Numbered from the stretch's first letter, positions 43,201 through 58,200 are shown. The stretch: DNA of 64,000 nucleotides from Alligator mississippiensis (GCF_030867095.1 NC_081827.1:21271001-21335000); one strand, 5' to 3'. Numbers and translations: made by a program. Notes: generated by a model not told the origin, from the sequence alone.

Positions 43201-46200
43201 AACTGGACCCCTTTATATTATTAGACACTAAAGAAGCAGACCCCAAGAAACCACTCTGCCAGTTAGGTTGATTGTGCACATCAGTTCTGTCTTCTCCCTG
43301 TGCTCCTGGGCAAGGACAGACTGGGACAGAAGCAGGAAGGGAAGGGCTAGTAAGATGTCTGCACCTACTGCTGAGTTTCTTATTCTCATCCTCAGTCAAC
43401 TACTGGAGATGCAGGTAGCATGTGATTTCCAATCCACTTTCCAGATTCCAGAGGTCTGAATGATATTTGTTAAAACAAAACAAAAAAAGAGAAGAAGAGA
43501 GAGAAAAATCCAAAATGTTGGACAGAAGGGGTCAAATAGTATCTTAATAATAAATTCTCAAATGGGATAATTGTCTTCCTCATTCTTCTTATTCACCCAG
43601 CTGTTAGATCAACGCATAGAATTTGCAAATTCAAAGAAATGTTGGTACATGACTTTCAAATCAATTCTCAGGCAAAAATATTTCCTCATGATTTGCCTGC
43701 CTAATGCTGAATGCTTATCCAAACAAAACCCTTAGTTTCCAGGATAGCGAAACAGGTGCTAATTTGGAGAAAAGAAGAGGGCGGGGGAAAGAAAAAAGCC
43801 AAAGTTCTATTGTTTTATCTCACTTTCATCACCAACCACAACATCATAGGTAAAGGTTCTTTAGGGGAATAGGAAAGTGTGATATTCAAAATTAAGTTCA
43901 TTTTTTTTTTCTCCAAGACTAAGTAAAAAGTTCAAAATGCCAAAGGTCCAGATGATCAAAGCCATTTATGGCCTAGGTCCTCAAAATACTTGGGCAACTA
44001 AATAGTTTTGAGGATATAGGCCTGAAAGCCTGAATCCCATTTTCACTTCAACAACACTTAGGCCTATACTTTCAAAGTCAAATAGGCATTTCTTTGCTCA
44101 CCATTGCAAGACCTATGCACTTCTTTAGCTACGTATAAGCTGTTTACCCACTGTTAACCCTATTTTCATTCAAACGAGGCAAATTTAACTGTTTTATGTT
44201 AGCTCTGCAGTAAAGGCATACCCAAGTCTGTCATGAGTACACAAGTTGTATTAGAAACCAGCAGGATAACATCCAGTTGCTAAACACCACCTAGCACCCA
44301 GCACAGACTGTCCATCATCTTTAGCAACATATTAACTAGTTATGGTTCCACCTACAATTAATCCATTATTGCCTAAGTTTAAGCACTGCTATTGTCAACA
44401 CTAGCTATGATTTGACAAAGTGGTAGAAAATTACATGTTAATTAAAGCATGTTGTTGAACAATATTTTCTAATATAGATTATTTTTTCAGTGTAGATAAC
44501 AATCAACTCACTCCCCAACCATTGCAGTCCTTCCTGTATCTTTCAACTTCTTTCCTCGCTCTTGGTTTTATGCCTTCGGTCATATCATCTTTCATCTTCC
44601 TTAACATGCATAGCTGAGAATCCTCCTCCCCCACACACAAACACAGAGTATGGACAGATACCACATTTGCAATGCTAAAAATATGCTTGTAATGTTACTA
44701 AAAGCTATTGCACAGACCTCTGTATTGTGACAAAAATGGTGGATCCACTACAAAAATGGCAGACCCACAACAAAAAGATTTTATGAGCCCATCTTTGAGG
44801 CTATTTCACATTGCAATGTTTCTGTAGCAAGACATTTTATAGCACTATATATAACATCTGGTTAATTAAAAGTACTATTACAGGGGATTCCTTTGGTCCC
44901 CAACAGCCCATAGTCCTCCACCCCCATGCTCCTAGTGGGGTAGGCAGGAGAGAAAGCAACCCACCAAGCTAGCAAAATGGCAAAGAACCAGCCAGGGCCC
45001 TGCTACTTCCAGAATGGCTGCCCTAGTGCCACCAGCAACAATGCCAGGGCCTAAATTCCCACCACTATTACCAGAATGATGGCAATACCCAGTGCTCTGG
45101 CAGCCACAGTGCAACAGGATCAGCAACCACTGCTGCCAAAGCAGTCCCTCCCCCCCACCCCCCAATCCCTCCTGTGGATGCTGCCTGCCTCCCCTGACCC
45201 CTCCCATGGACTCTGCTTGAGCCCCATCCCTGTCTGTGGACCCCTCAGGTCGGGGTCAGGAGTCCATAGGGGGGACTGGGAGGGCAAGCAAGGTTCATTG
45301 GAGGGATTGGGGTCAGAAGGGCAGGCAGGGTCCATGGGGGGATAGCTAGGCTCTAGGAGGGTTTGGTGGGATCTGGGGGGCTTGCAGGGTTTGTGAGGGC
45401 TCTCTCCCCTACCCCCCCCCAGGACCAAGGGCTATTTTGAGCCCCCTGACCTGCCCCCCCAGATAAATACCCCCCCCACACACACACAAACCAATCTCCC
45501 ATCCTTTCCCCCACCAGGATTTACTTCCTTGACTCCCGGCATTGGTGAATGCTGATTAAACCAGCACCAGGAGCAGTTTATGGGATGGGGACTTGATGGG
45601 GTGAGGTTGGCTGGTCTGTTGTGGGGAGGGTTGTCCATCTGGGAGTTGGGTGAGAGACCAGGGAACTAAAAATAGCCTGGTGCTAGGGGACAGGTAGGAA
45701 AATCACGGCTCCAGGGCTGGAGCTGAGGCTGGGGCCCAGGGCCAGTGGCTGTGCTTTCCTAGGCTTAGGGCTGCAATGGGAACTGTACAGAAATTCAGGA
45801 CAGTTAGATCAATCTAAAAATGGCCAACCCGATCTAAGTTAGACTACCTCAGAGGTAGGGTTAACTCTAGATAAAGATGGCCATTTTTAGACTGATCTAA
45901 CTTTCCTAGAACTTCTGTACAGTTTGCACTTAAATCAACTTAAATAGGGATCTGAGTGTACGGTCCACACCTGAACAAACTGTGTTAGATTGGGTGGCCA
46001 TTTCAACACTCTCTAACCTTTCTCTAACCTCCCTGAATGCATGTATGAACCTTTGGTAAACAGGCTCCCCTGAGGAGAAGGGGACAGAGTACTGCTCTGT
46101 TGCTCCAAGGCTGGACAGCAGGTCTTTGGGGCACCAGTATAGTCTTCCAATCAGGGGGCTGGAATGCCTGTATGCTCCCATAGTGCTATATTTTTGTAGT

Positions 46201-49200
46201 GCTACAAAGTGCTCAGGCAAATTAACATCTGTCCACAACCACACCCACTTCTTATTCACCATCCACATCCTTCAAATCCCGCTTCAAAATATATTTATTC
46301 CATGAAGTCTCAACAATAAAATCCCCATAACCATCCAATAAGAGGCAATGATTTGTATAGGTGATATCTTTAATTGGACCAACTGTATAGTTAAGAGGGA
46401 TTTAAACAAGATTGTGGCCATAAAGCACCATTCTTCAAGTCTATATTTGTTTATTTTACACTACTTATGCTTGCGAATGGTGACTTGATTCTAATGCATA
46501 ATACACATTTATTTTGTATGAAAAAATGTGCAATGCTAAATAATAAAATAATCAAGCTCAATTGAGTTCACTTTGCTTAATAAGTGACTACATTTTTGAG
46601 CTGGAATAATCATTCATAACCTTTGGAAGTGCTATCTTCCAGTTGTCAGTCATTCCTAATCAACATTATTCTTTAAAATGATCAAAGGGCCAAGTTCTTC
46701 CTTCATAGGACTAATTTAGCAAAGGTCATCGGGAGTAACTTGGCTTAAAGCAATTTAAAGCTGTGCTGCAGTATTTCATATTTTAAGAAACCATGCTGCC
46801 TTTACAATTTATACTAGTCTGGGCAGAAATTAAGAGTTAACATGGCCTAATATAGGTAAACTTAAAAAAAAAAAGCATAGTTTTGCTTCAAACCAGGACC
46901 CAAGCACTAAAAGTTTATGTAATCTCTATCCTTCCAGCTCAAATCTTCTGACTGTAATACCACAAGAATAAACTTACTGACAAGATTCCCAAAACTATGT
47001 CACAGAGAATGGGTCAGGAATTTTCAACAACATGTTTCAGTTTTGGTTCATTAGAAAGGTCACTTAAGTCTGTTACAGAATATCTGGTGAGAACCAGAGA
47101 GGGGCACCCCCGAATGATTAGGGCATCCAGTTATTCCAGGTAAGTACTCTAGGCATTGAGCAACAGAGACAATCTCTCTCTCCCTATCATGGGCGAAGAT
47201 GAGCACACACACACACACTGAATATAAGTGGCATGGTTTCACCAGAAAAAAATTGTTTTTTTATAGCACTCACTACATATATAGTATCCCCAAGTCTTTT
47301 GTTAAAAGAAATCAGGTTGCCTTTGTACCCCAATAAAAATGAAATCTCAAAATGTTTTAAAAAATAAAATTTTGTTGGCCTGTTTCAAAAGTGGTCACTG
47401 ACTCTTGGATGGCTCCATTCTTGAGAAGTCTTTCGTGAGGAACCTTTTGGTTTACTAATTTGAGGCACTAAAGACTTGAGGCCACTTCTGAAAATGGTAG
47501 CTCTGATTTTTTTAGGTCTTGAAGACATGAAGTACAAGAAAAGAGTCATGGATGACTATATCTGGTTCCTGGCAAGCTTGGAAAATAGCCATATAATACT
47601 TTTTAAAGTTAATTGAACTTTTCACAGAAAGAAATGAGGTTTGGCTTGAGCTGTGGGCCCAGATGAGCCTCAGTTCTTTTTTATTCAGAACAGTTGGGCT
47701 ATGTTATCACTTCTTCCCTGGGTCTTCAGAAGGGAGCAGTGGTGACCAAAACCCTATAAACCCTTGGGCAGCAATTTAAGTGCTATTGTGGCTCTGAGCT
47801 CATTGTACTCAGTTATTGAAGTCCTGCTGTAGAGGGGGAGGAGGGGAATGTATGTAGAGTTATAGTTCTGTTATTTTTTACCTTATCCTGAATGACCTGG
47901 CAAATGGAGTTAGCTGGACTTGAAGGAATAAGGATAGATGCAAAGTTACAGTAGATTGTTTCTGTCCCATCCCCTTGAGAGCTAGTGCATCTATGAATGC
48001 CTGGGAACTGAGCTTAATTGCTCTATGTAGTCCATTATTTTGTTTTTATTGCTGGGTGATACATTAAAAATATATGCAGATGAGCAAAGATGCACCCATA
48101 GGATAGAAATCCCAGATCAGCTCATTTGACCTTGAACAGGAACTCATTTCCATATTATTTTCACTAACATCTTCCAGCTCCCTCCCTGCCCCTGCCCCCC
48201 GCAGCATGTGTACTTTGCATGAACGTCAATTTTATGAGTTTTCAAACTGAGGCCAGCAGGGGTGCATGGGGATTTGTTTCATCTTCCAAGGGTATTAGGA
48301 AGATACTGAATAACCCATACCAAATTTGCAATTTCCAGATGCAAAACTGATTGTTGACACAGTCGTAATTATTCACAGTGAGTGGCAGATGGCAGCAGCG
48401 GCTAACTTTGCATAATCTCAATATTTTTCACCAGCGCTTTTTGTAACTCATATTAAGAATTTCAGAACCTGTTTTGCATATGTCTTGCTATTGGTTGTGA
48501 TTCATTTGCTTAAATTAATCACTGACATTTAAGTGCTATTCAATTTATAAAATCCGTTTAGAAAATGTTTGTAATCAATTCATTCAGTTCATCCAGTAAG
48601 CATCACTTAAAATAGCTACAGCCTGACTGGCCACAGGGCAAAAACGGATGCAAGTCAAAAATACGTTGCATCCACTTTGCATTCTTGAAATAAATGACTA
48701 CAGACAGGGCAGGGCAATGGAGAATCACATACTTCAAAATTAGCTCCAAAATTATGGCCTTGTTCAACTTACAAACAGTTGGGCCAGATTGTGGTAGGTA
48801 ATTTACTTACCAGGACTTGCTTCTCCCTGTTAGCAACTCTGGTAAGTAACTGCAGCTACCCTTGCTTTGCAGTAGGAGAAGCCATTCTTCTTCACCTGAA
48901 TAGAAAGACTGGGTCATCCAGTTATATGAACCCAGACCTGACCAGATCTAGATCTCAAGTCCACAACTGACTTTTAGTCAGCAGATGACTGCACCCAGTT
49001 AAAATCTGGAGGTAACATTATCCATTACACTTAGACCACTTAGATACTAAGGGCACTTAAAATGTGAAGATGCTTACAGATGTTATCAAAGAAACGAAAA
49101 ACTTTGCCAGAAGTGCATGTCAGATCAACTCAGGTTCACAGCATCTGTATAGACTGGACATTTCAGTGGAGCTTTTTTCACATTTTTATCCAATAGCTGA

Positions 49201-52200
49201 TTCAATCAACTATTAGATAAAAGCGTCAAAAAAGCCCCACTAACGCAGCTGATCTATCATTGGGCAAGTTCAACTAATGAGATGTCTGTCCTGGGTATGT
49301 ACTGGACTCAGCATGAGAGCTTATGGAGTTTAAAGTGCCTTTTTTATGTCTGTAAGCAGCCTGCGCATTCACACATTAAAGCTTGTTAATTCATGCTAAG
49401 TGCCTTCTCAAAGTTATACTACATCAGGCAAGGTTTAACTCTGGGCCATGCTACCAAGCTCATGCCAGGGTAACTTCAGTCCTCTCCATGGAGATAAAAC
49501 AAGAAATTTGCAGTACTCCAGCATCCCAGGAAGCACCACTCCCAGTTCACAGTCCCCCCTCTTCTCCCCTCCCCCAATGCCAGAGCAGTGATAGACCCCA
49601 GGTGTCCTGGCTCCTAGCTACACCTGTAGTAGCAAGTCAGAGCTGCACAGGCAAGGCACAATATTAACCCTTAGAGTATGCGGTGAGCAGTCACATGGTA
49701 TCTTCAATGCTGCTGAACATTCAATAGCTTTACTATGGTCTAAGTGTAACATATAGCTTCACCCTTGGTCAATACGGCTCCGGGAAGACATGGAGTTCTT
49801 CCTGAGCTGTGTCAGCGGCAAAGTCAATTGGAATCCAATAGTTTCACTCATGCCACTCTCTGATTTTACCTCACAGTACTTGGTTATGGAAAATACAAGG
49901 CAGAGCAAGATAACTACACCAAGTTTGTGTCCATAATGCCTCTGAGTCCATCAGCCAGGGAAATACCAAATGTCCACATTCTCTTCCACAAAAGCCATTT
50001 GCTTTCTTGTGCGGAGAGAGGCACCTGCTGCACTTTGTGGAACAATCAGAACTCAGACTTCTGTCACACTCCAGGGCAGGAGATTGTGGACAGCTCCCCC
50101 AGAAGGCAGCATGACTCAGAATTAAGGGTATCATTTGCCTACTTTTTATCCATTAAGAGCTTTCCGCTGCTTTACCCACCTCACTGGATGTTGATAAAAC
50201 CCAAATCTGCCCCTGCATCTTTTTTCTCTCTCTCCCTCTGTGCAGCCATACAAACTTACGGAGTTTGCAAGGATTATGTTTAATGTCTAACAGAGTTAAT
50301 TGTGCATCAGTCAACTTTTTGAACTTTTTCTTTCTGCAGGTGCTGGAGAGTCAGGGAAGAGCACCATTGTGAAACAAATGAAGTAAGTTTATGACTATGT
50401 AGATGAAGCAGAGAATGTGACTATGTGCAGCATAAAACTATGAGTTGTTATAGTGACTTTATTTTTCAATAACATGCAAAAGAAATAATTAAAAAGATTG
50501 TCTTGGTTATTCAGCCCAGTAAAACAAGGCCTGACAGGGAATCTGACTGCTCTTTACAAATGTATCAGGGTAATAAGCAACTGGGAGGGGAAAATGCATT
50601 TAAATTAGAGGACAATGCTGACACAAAAACAAAGTTGTTAAACTAATCTGGAATACCTGTGGGCTAGAAACAAGAAGTTGTTTTTCATCATCAAAGGAGT
50701 AAGGTTCTGAAACAGCCTCCCACTACAAGTAATGGAAGAGCTGGTTTAAAGTGGGTGCTTGATCAATTAATGAAAGTCCTCTGCAATAGTAGAAGACTAC
50801 ATTCATTGAAGCAGGAGGTCACTGAATGCAGTTGGAGTCCTTTGAATTAGATTGGAACATACAAAGAGAGCAGAGACAACCTATTAGCTTGCTAATGAAA
50901 CCTATCTGATAAATCTTGCATTGATGCAACACCTACTAGAGTGAAAGGGAGTCTTCCCACTAGCTTCAACAGGATTTGCAGCAAACTGTAGATATCCTGT
51001 TAGGGAGTGGCAGTCAGTAGATAACCATTGATTAGTACACACTTGCTCTAATTCATACTCATCACCACACCCCCTTGCAAGAAGAAAGATTGTTTTTGAC
51101 TCTGAAAGTTTTGGGCCTGCCCCCGAAACACTCACTGGAGATTGGAACAGAAAGGTATTTGGATTTTGCTACTATCCAAATAGCCTAGAGCTGTAACAGC
51201 TATGACAGCCATTTACTTAAGGGCCTGGTTCTACTTGCATTGAACCTTGGCTTATTTCCATTGACTGCAAAGGGAATTGAGTTACACAGTGAATGAACTT
51301 CATGGATTATTCTATTATAAATCATAACTTGACAGTTCAGGGTTCTTAAGATGTAATGAAACTGGCTAGGACTCAATAAATCATTTCATTTTCTCATTTT
51401 CAAATAGCCAAAGTAGCCAAAGTAGAGACTGCATGTCTGATTTGAAGAAGTAGCTCAACTGTACCAAGTCAGTAGCAACATAGCTCATACTTAAATGCAT
51501 AACCCAAATCCTCCTGTATATATAATCTTGTAAAACCTTATAGGTTTATCTAGATTTCTTTTTCTAAATAGTCATTAGGCAAATACAGGGAGATTGGAAA
51601 ACTGCAAAGCTGAGAGCACTGTGAACATGTCCTCAGCTAATTAGCAGCAACCTGTTCCAAGGAAAACATTTTTTAGCAAGAGAAATTTTAATAAGTGAGC
51701 TACTTCATCCCTTATTATTTTTCTCTCTCTCTCACAACCTTATTGACATATTTAAATAGCAACTTAGACTGTATTATGTGTTGGGGAAAATCACAGAATG
51801 ATAGAAAAATACCACAATAAAAATAATTTTCCTTTTTGTTCTACTGATTATGTAGAGACACAATCTCAGTATCACCAGCAATGCTTTCCCAACTTCCCAT
51901 TTTCTATGAGATGTCTTACGTTGTACTGTTCTCCTTGGGCACATCTGAACATGCAGTTTAACATGCAGTAGCCTATTTTACTGCACATTATAGTGTCACA
52001 GCAAAAACCATCCTAATATGGTAATGCACAGTAAAATTAGGCTGCTATGCAGTAAGCATCACTAAAAAAAGTATGTTTTCACTGCTGCACATTAGGGCAG
52101 CCTAATGCACATTTAGTTAGTACCTCACATTAGAAAACGTTTATACTCGTGCTTCAGGAGTGAGGGGAGGGTGCTTTAATTAGAGTGACTCAGAGGGTCA

Positions 52201-55200
52201 CTAATTAGAGATTCACTCTAATTAAAGCGCCTGGAGCATCTCATGTATCAGTGTCCTCATGCTTCAAAATGGTGGTGGAGACACTTTATCTGAAGCTCAT
52301 CAAACGAGCTTTAGATAAAAGTGTTCCTGCCACCATTCTGAAGTGTGGGGATGCTGATACATGAGATGGAGGAGGCTGCTGGAGCACACTTCAACTGACC
52401 TGATTAATTGAATCTGCTCCAATGCACTGGAATTGCAGCACAACAGAACAGCCTCCCTGCTTGTGTATAAGGACCCAGAGGTACTAAATTTAATGTGCCA
52501 GAACAAAAACTCATTAATGAACATGTAGATGTACACCTTATGAATAAAACTGAGAGGCAGAGTCAATTAGTTCACATGGGGCACATCTACACAAGATGCT
52601 GACTGCTCAGTAGCATGCCACAGCATGGACAGTGCTAATAAGCTACTGTGCAGTGCTATTAGGCTACTGCACAGTAGCATCACCTAAAAGATGTTCTTCA
52701 GCACTTTGTAAGTACTAAATAAATGCACAGTTACCAGAGTTAGAGCAGCAGTACCTGCAAGCATTTTTTAGGTGATGCTACTGCACAGTAGCCTAATGAT
52801 ATGTTTGGTTTTACAACTAGAACAAGTACTAAATAAAAGCACAGTATCAGCTTTGCAGTAGCGTCTCATGTAAACACATCCACTGCTCTAATTCAGCAGT
52901 TTACCCTATTCAGCCAAACATGTCAGTAAGTACTTAATTCACATGGAAGTTGTACATAAATTCATCCTTACTCTGAAATGCATATAAGTATGTTTTTTTC
53001 CACCTGGGAAGTGAGAGATGGCTGACAACCACAGTTCTTAATGGCACTGAGAATCAGACTGAAAAGCTCAAGATCACTTTTAAGGCCCCCATGGCTATGA
53101 AATGTACAGCTCAGAGTGTGTTCCATACAAAAAATTGACAAAAATGAGGGTTATCATTTTTCTTGCCTTTTTTGCATACTTTTTTTTCCCCATGGACAGT
53201 GTCAAGTTTTTAGCAAAAGTGCAAAATTAAAGTATTTGCAGCCAAAAAACAAAACCATTTAGCTTTTGGGCATTTTTTTTTTTTCAACAAAATGTCACAC
53301 ACAGTAAGTATGGTTCACAAATTATGCTATTGTTAAAAGCCCAATTTTTCATTTAAGAAAAAGCATTAATGGACTATTTTTATCCAACCCTAATGAGGTT
53401 ATTTTGATACAGGTAATATAATATTATAGAGAACAGATGATGCTATTCTGTCTTTTATTGGTCATCTTGCTGGAGACCTGTTCCAAAACTCACTAAAGTC
53501 AGAGTCTATCCAAAACCTATTGACTTCAATGAAAAATGTCCTATGAAACTCTGGGTAAATTGACACTGCAGTGAGGAGATACCAGAACTCTAAGATTGGT
53601 ACCAGAATCGCGGCAGAAGCAGGGTAGATTAGCCATAGCTGAGCTAGCTTGTTTAAACCTATACCACTCATGAATATACACTATACTACTTGGATACACT
53701 ATAGTGTGGGAGGACATGCCATAGCTCAAGCTTGTGGTGTCTTAACACAGAAAAAAAAGAAACATTTCAAACATGTGTTAACTGACCCTGCCTGTTGCAG
53801 CTGAATTAACCACACCTATCTGATAAAAATGGCATCTCCCTACACTTAATAACAGGAGACTAAATTTTCTAAGGTTCACATGTCACTTATTATGAATAAC
53901 ACCTAACGCAACATGGTTTCAACTACATGAGGTTTATGTTAAAGGTTGTTTACTTTCCCAGTTAGGAACAAGGTCAATATTCCTCTGATGCTACGTAGAG
54001 ACATTCAAAAAGCGCAAGGCCGAATCAATCCAAGTTATACAGTTTTCTGTAAGCGGCGTAGTTCAGATTGGTAGTGAAGAGAACACACATTTGTTCCTTG
54101 GTGGGGGAAAGGGAAAACGTTAGACTGGGTTCTGCCATTTTTAAACCAGTATGTGTGTCCTAAACTCCTGTTCTGCTATGGGTATAGACTAGTTTGTGAC
54201 TGCTTACGTTGGTAAAAGTGTAATGTCTGTACCAGGCCCAAGTGTTAATAACTGATGTTACCTTCTGAGCATTTCAACATGACAACACTGGTTTTCAATC
54301 TTTTTTAAAAGAAGTTCATGCCCCCAAACTGTACTTGTATATGTTTCTCTCCTTGCTAAAGGCATGTTAAAAGTTTGCTGCTGCCTTAGAAGTCCACAGG
54401 GTAGATGACATGGAAGCTGCCAGATCAAGTAAATATAAGTATACATATATAAAAAGCCTCAAGAAAAACCAAGGGCTCTTTTCCTCTAATTACAGTAGCA
54501 TATTTTATTTTGGGTGTTTATATTTTCTTGGTCCCTTTGTTCTACAAATGTTCTGAAAGATAAAACAAAAAGCTTACATCGGTTGTTTTGGGATTATAAG
54601 CATCTTTGTCTCTCGTTTGATCTCATTCCCTCAGATATTTGCAACTCCACCGCGAAAAAAATCCCAGACATTTTTTTTTTCAGTGCCACAACTTCCACGT
54701 GGACCCTACTGCTTTCTTTGCCATGACAAGCTAAAACAGCCAGCCTCAGAATTTGCATGTTCTGTGGCCTGGAGTTTCCTTGCATTTCCTTCCATCATTC
54801 ATACTAAAGCACCTGTTCTCAGTACTGAGCCAAAATGTTTTGAAAATGTATCTGATTTTCCCCCCTGTAAAACATGCTGTAACCACAACGGTTGAATTGC
54901 CACTCAGCTGGGTGACCTACTTTGCCTGTTATGAGCATGTGGACATTTCAAAATGATCCCAAAATGTCTTCGCTCCCCACCCCTCCCCAATATCTCACAC
55001 TGTCATGGACCCTCCACAATACATAAAATTGGGACATATGCAACTCTTCTTCCTTCTTGAAAGTTTTTACAAATGCTTGAGGTCTTTCTCATTTTGGGCC
55101 AGATGTAAACCACTGGCATCAGTGGGAGTCCCTGACTTCAGTGGGCTTTGAAACACTATATTTTCTTGCATACAGCATATACCCTTCATCTCCTCCCCAA

Positions 55201-58200
55201 TACCTCCCATATATAGTATGCATTTTGTTTTGAAGAGAAGCCAGAAGGAAAAAAAGACATGATCTTTGTGGCTATGAGTAGCAGCAGCTAAGGACCTGAG
55301 CCACCTCCCAATTCTGCTACCAGCCCACATGCGAGGATGCTGGGTCTGGGCCCACATGCCCAGTCTAACCCTATTCTCTGGCTCTGGGGATGCACACTGG
55401 GTGACAAACTCACATGCTGAATCTGGGACACCATGCTGAGTCTCTTACCCATTGTGCTGGCTCTGGGGTCCAACCCCATACGCTAGGTCTATCTGTGGAC
55501 TAATCACCTACACACACCATCCCCTCTCAGAGCTATGCCAATTAATGCTGCCACTGTGCTGCCACTGCTCTCCCACCGCCAAATTTCTGGATCCATGGGG
55601 ATCCATTTTTCTTGCAAATATTGTGCGCATCAATTTTAACCAGCTGGTTCGAGGGGAAAGACATGGGTCATATGCATGAAAATACAGTAGATTCTAAATA
55701 TTATTTTAATAATATAGCTGAAGCTACTAGCCCCTTTAGGTGCTAAAATCTAACCTGGACATATTATAGAGCATTTTCTTGTCTATCACTGCATGCAACT
55801 TTGCATCTCCTGTTCCTAGCTGCAGAAGAATAATAGGATGCATGGACAGGTTTTATTTATTATTAGTCAGCTTCCCTTCTTTGACAGTGATGGCCTGTCT
55901 TCTACATTAATATTTCTACCCAAAAAACCCAGTTCATTTAGACGTAGTCTGTCAAAGCTTTTACTCACCTGTGTAGTGAGTAAAGATTCCCCCTCCTCTT
56001 TCCAATCAGGTTGTAGCTCTGGGCCGTAGGAGTAGGAACTGCCTTTCTCCTACTCGATATCCTGTCCTCTGCTCTGAAGCCACAGAGGGGGCAGGGTGGA
56101 GGGAACCGTGTTGTACTTGCTAGCCCAACTGTGTGGCTCAGTGGGACAGGGGAAAGAGAAAGAGTGGGCACCAGAAAGAGATGAAGTAATTTCTCCTCTA
56201 GAACTAGTGAGGAGCTGTGTGTCTTCCTATGATATAATCTAATCTCTATGCTGTTCCTGTAGCTGTGCAGCTCTGTGTCATTGCAAAGCTGCAATCCACC
56301 CCTCAGCATAAGATTAATTGACTTTTCTGTTCAACCTCCCTGTCCATCTGGCTATGGATTACAACACAGAGACAAGTCCCCTGTAACAATCTAGGTGCCA
56401 CTGAGCCCTACAGGAAAATTGCAGGGGGATCCCTCAAAAAGCAGACAGGTTTCTCAGTTTTCCTGACGTTGTGCAAATGGTTTACATAATGAAAGGAGGA
56501 AATAGAAATGGGATGATTTCTTGAATAAATAACTCAGGGCACATCTACATGTGCCACTGTGGTGATGTTGTTACTGCGCCATGTAACAATCCATACTGCG
56601 CCGAATGTGTGATGCACAGTTATTTTTAGCAGCTACTTTGCTGTAGCAGCGTGCTATACCAGGGGAGTGCACTGGTATGGCAAAGTAGCTACTGGCCCTG
56701 TGGAGATGCCCGCGGATGCCGCGTTACTGTAGTGCATTGCTATAGTGACAGCATTACATGTAGTCGTGCCCTCAGAGTAGGAAAACATCACAGCAATTAT
56801 GGCTGTAATCTAAAGAAGACTAATAAAAATAAAAGTGAGATTAAAAACAGATAAAGAAACCTCTATAGTAATAAATGGATTAGGAGTTAAAGTAGTGTAC
56901 ACGTATACAGAGAGTTGTACACAAACATCCAGTGTGGAGGAGTATCAAGAAGATTAAGATCAGTAGATAAGAGAGCTTTAAAAAGTGAGGAGGAAAGAAA
57001 AATTTACCACTGAATATACTTGAATATATTCAATAGTAAATGTTTTAAACATACATAGAATAGAGCTGTGATGCCAAATAAATAAAAGGAAGAGAGTTTT
57101 CAGCAGACTAATGGGAGCCTGTCAGGAGATGGGACAGGAATTTGTGCCTGTGCAACGACGTACGACACAAAGAGTTTCCATGGCTGCACCCACCAGCTTC
57201 CAGGCCATGAACAGTTCCTTGCTAGTATATGAACCACCCCACAGGTGGCAGAGGGAAAGAGTCCGTCTCACATAACTCCACCACCCAGAAGAGGAGAAGC
57301 AGTAGGAGAAGCATATGCAACACATAATTTTTTTGCAGATCTCTTATCTTTCTGAGATGTGTTGTTACGTTTCCTGAACAGCAAGTGTCTTTTCTGAACC
57401 TGCTTACATGAACTTCTTCTTCAAGCACAGTGCAAAAGCACAAAATCCAGTTCGTCTGGATTCTTTCCCTTAAAGTCATCTAAGATCCATTTTTCTGTTT
57501 GCAACACAGGATCATCCATAAAGATGGTTTCACAGATCAGGAGCGCAAGGAGTTCAGGCCCATCGTTTACAGTAACACACTGCAGTCTATCCTGGCTATC
57601 GTGAAGGCAATGTCCACATTAGGAATTGCTTATGAAAACCCAACCAGTATAGTGAGTATCATGCATGCCACTCCTTTTGAAAAAGGTTCAAGTGTATAAA
57701 CTTTTGTATCAAGGTAATGAATTCTTGGGGGCTAGCAGGAACAGTTAAGAAAGTTCAACCATTGCTTTGCTCTAGTGCAGTGTTTCTCAACCTGTGGGTT
57801 GTGACCCAAAAGTGGGGTGCAAGAATATATGAAGGGGTCATGAACAAACTTTAAACATGGTTTAAACAGATTTTAAAAAGAGATACTCCTTTAAAGAACA
57901 AATGTGGGAAACTGAGCTTTTCCCTTGCAGGCTGGCAGAGCTCCAGCCTGAGGGGCTGCTTGGGGGCCCCCATGCCCCACACATGGCAGGGCTGGGGCCT
58001 GGAGCTTGGGGAGGGGGCAGGGGCAGTGGGTCAGGAGTGAGGGGCACTGGGTCAGGACTGCCCACTGATGTTTACAAATGGGTCCTGGTACAAAAAAAAA
58101 TGTTGAGAGCTTAGTGGGAATGTAATGCTGCTCGAATTATTCTTGGGACAAAACTATGCTTATGAAACACATTCAGTCTTAACGTCCCAAGGCTAAAACC

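Larger units (their letters stand above)
40205..50339 (+). other. GNAT3: GNAT3 intron 1 (about 10.1 kb)
   Basis: From donor GTAAAA to acceptor tttctgcag. Apart from the palindromic repeats at 42895-43073 and 45781-45924 and a GC-rich, C/G-run block at 44900-45720, it is AT-rich without recognised elements. No alternative exon with transducin homology is seen. Long first introns are normal for this family. Confidence 0.85.
50383..57509 (+). other. GNAT3: GNAT3 intron 2 (about 7.1 kb)
   Basis: From donor GTAAGT to acceptor gcaacacag. It is the most transposon-laden intron: an old CR1 fragment, the composite MITE 51937-52536, the palindromic MITE 52579-52881 and the MITE 56537-56771. At 51220-51300, 53480-53540 and 55085-55150 there is 'tccattgactnc' / 'ttgacttcaatg' wording typical of old dispersed amniote repeats. 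Confidence 0.85.

Noticed and set aside
46260..46400. Candidate exon near an ATCC-rich stretch
   Set aside because: It shows only a fragment of the hairpin-repeat wording (gtgatatctttaattggacc), with no coding conservation visible.
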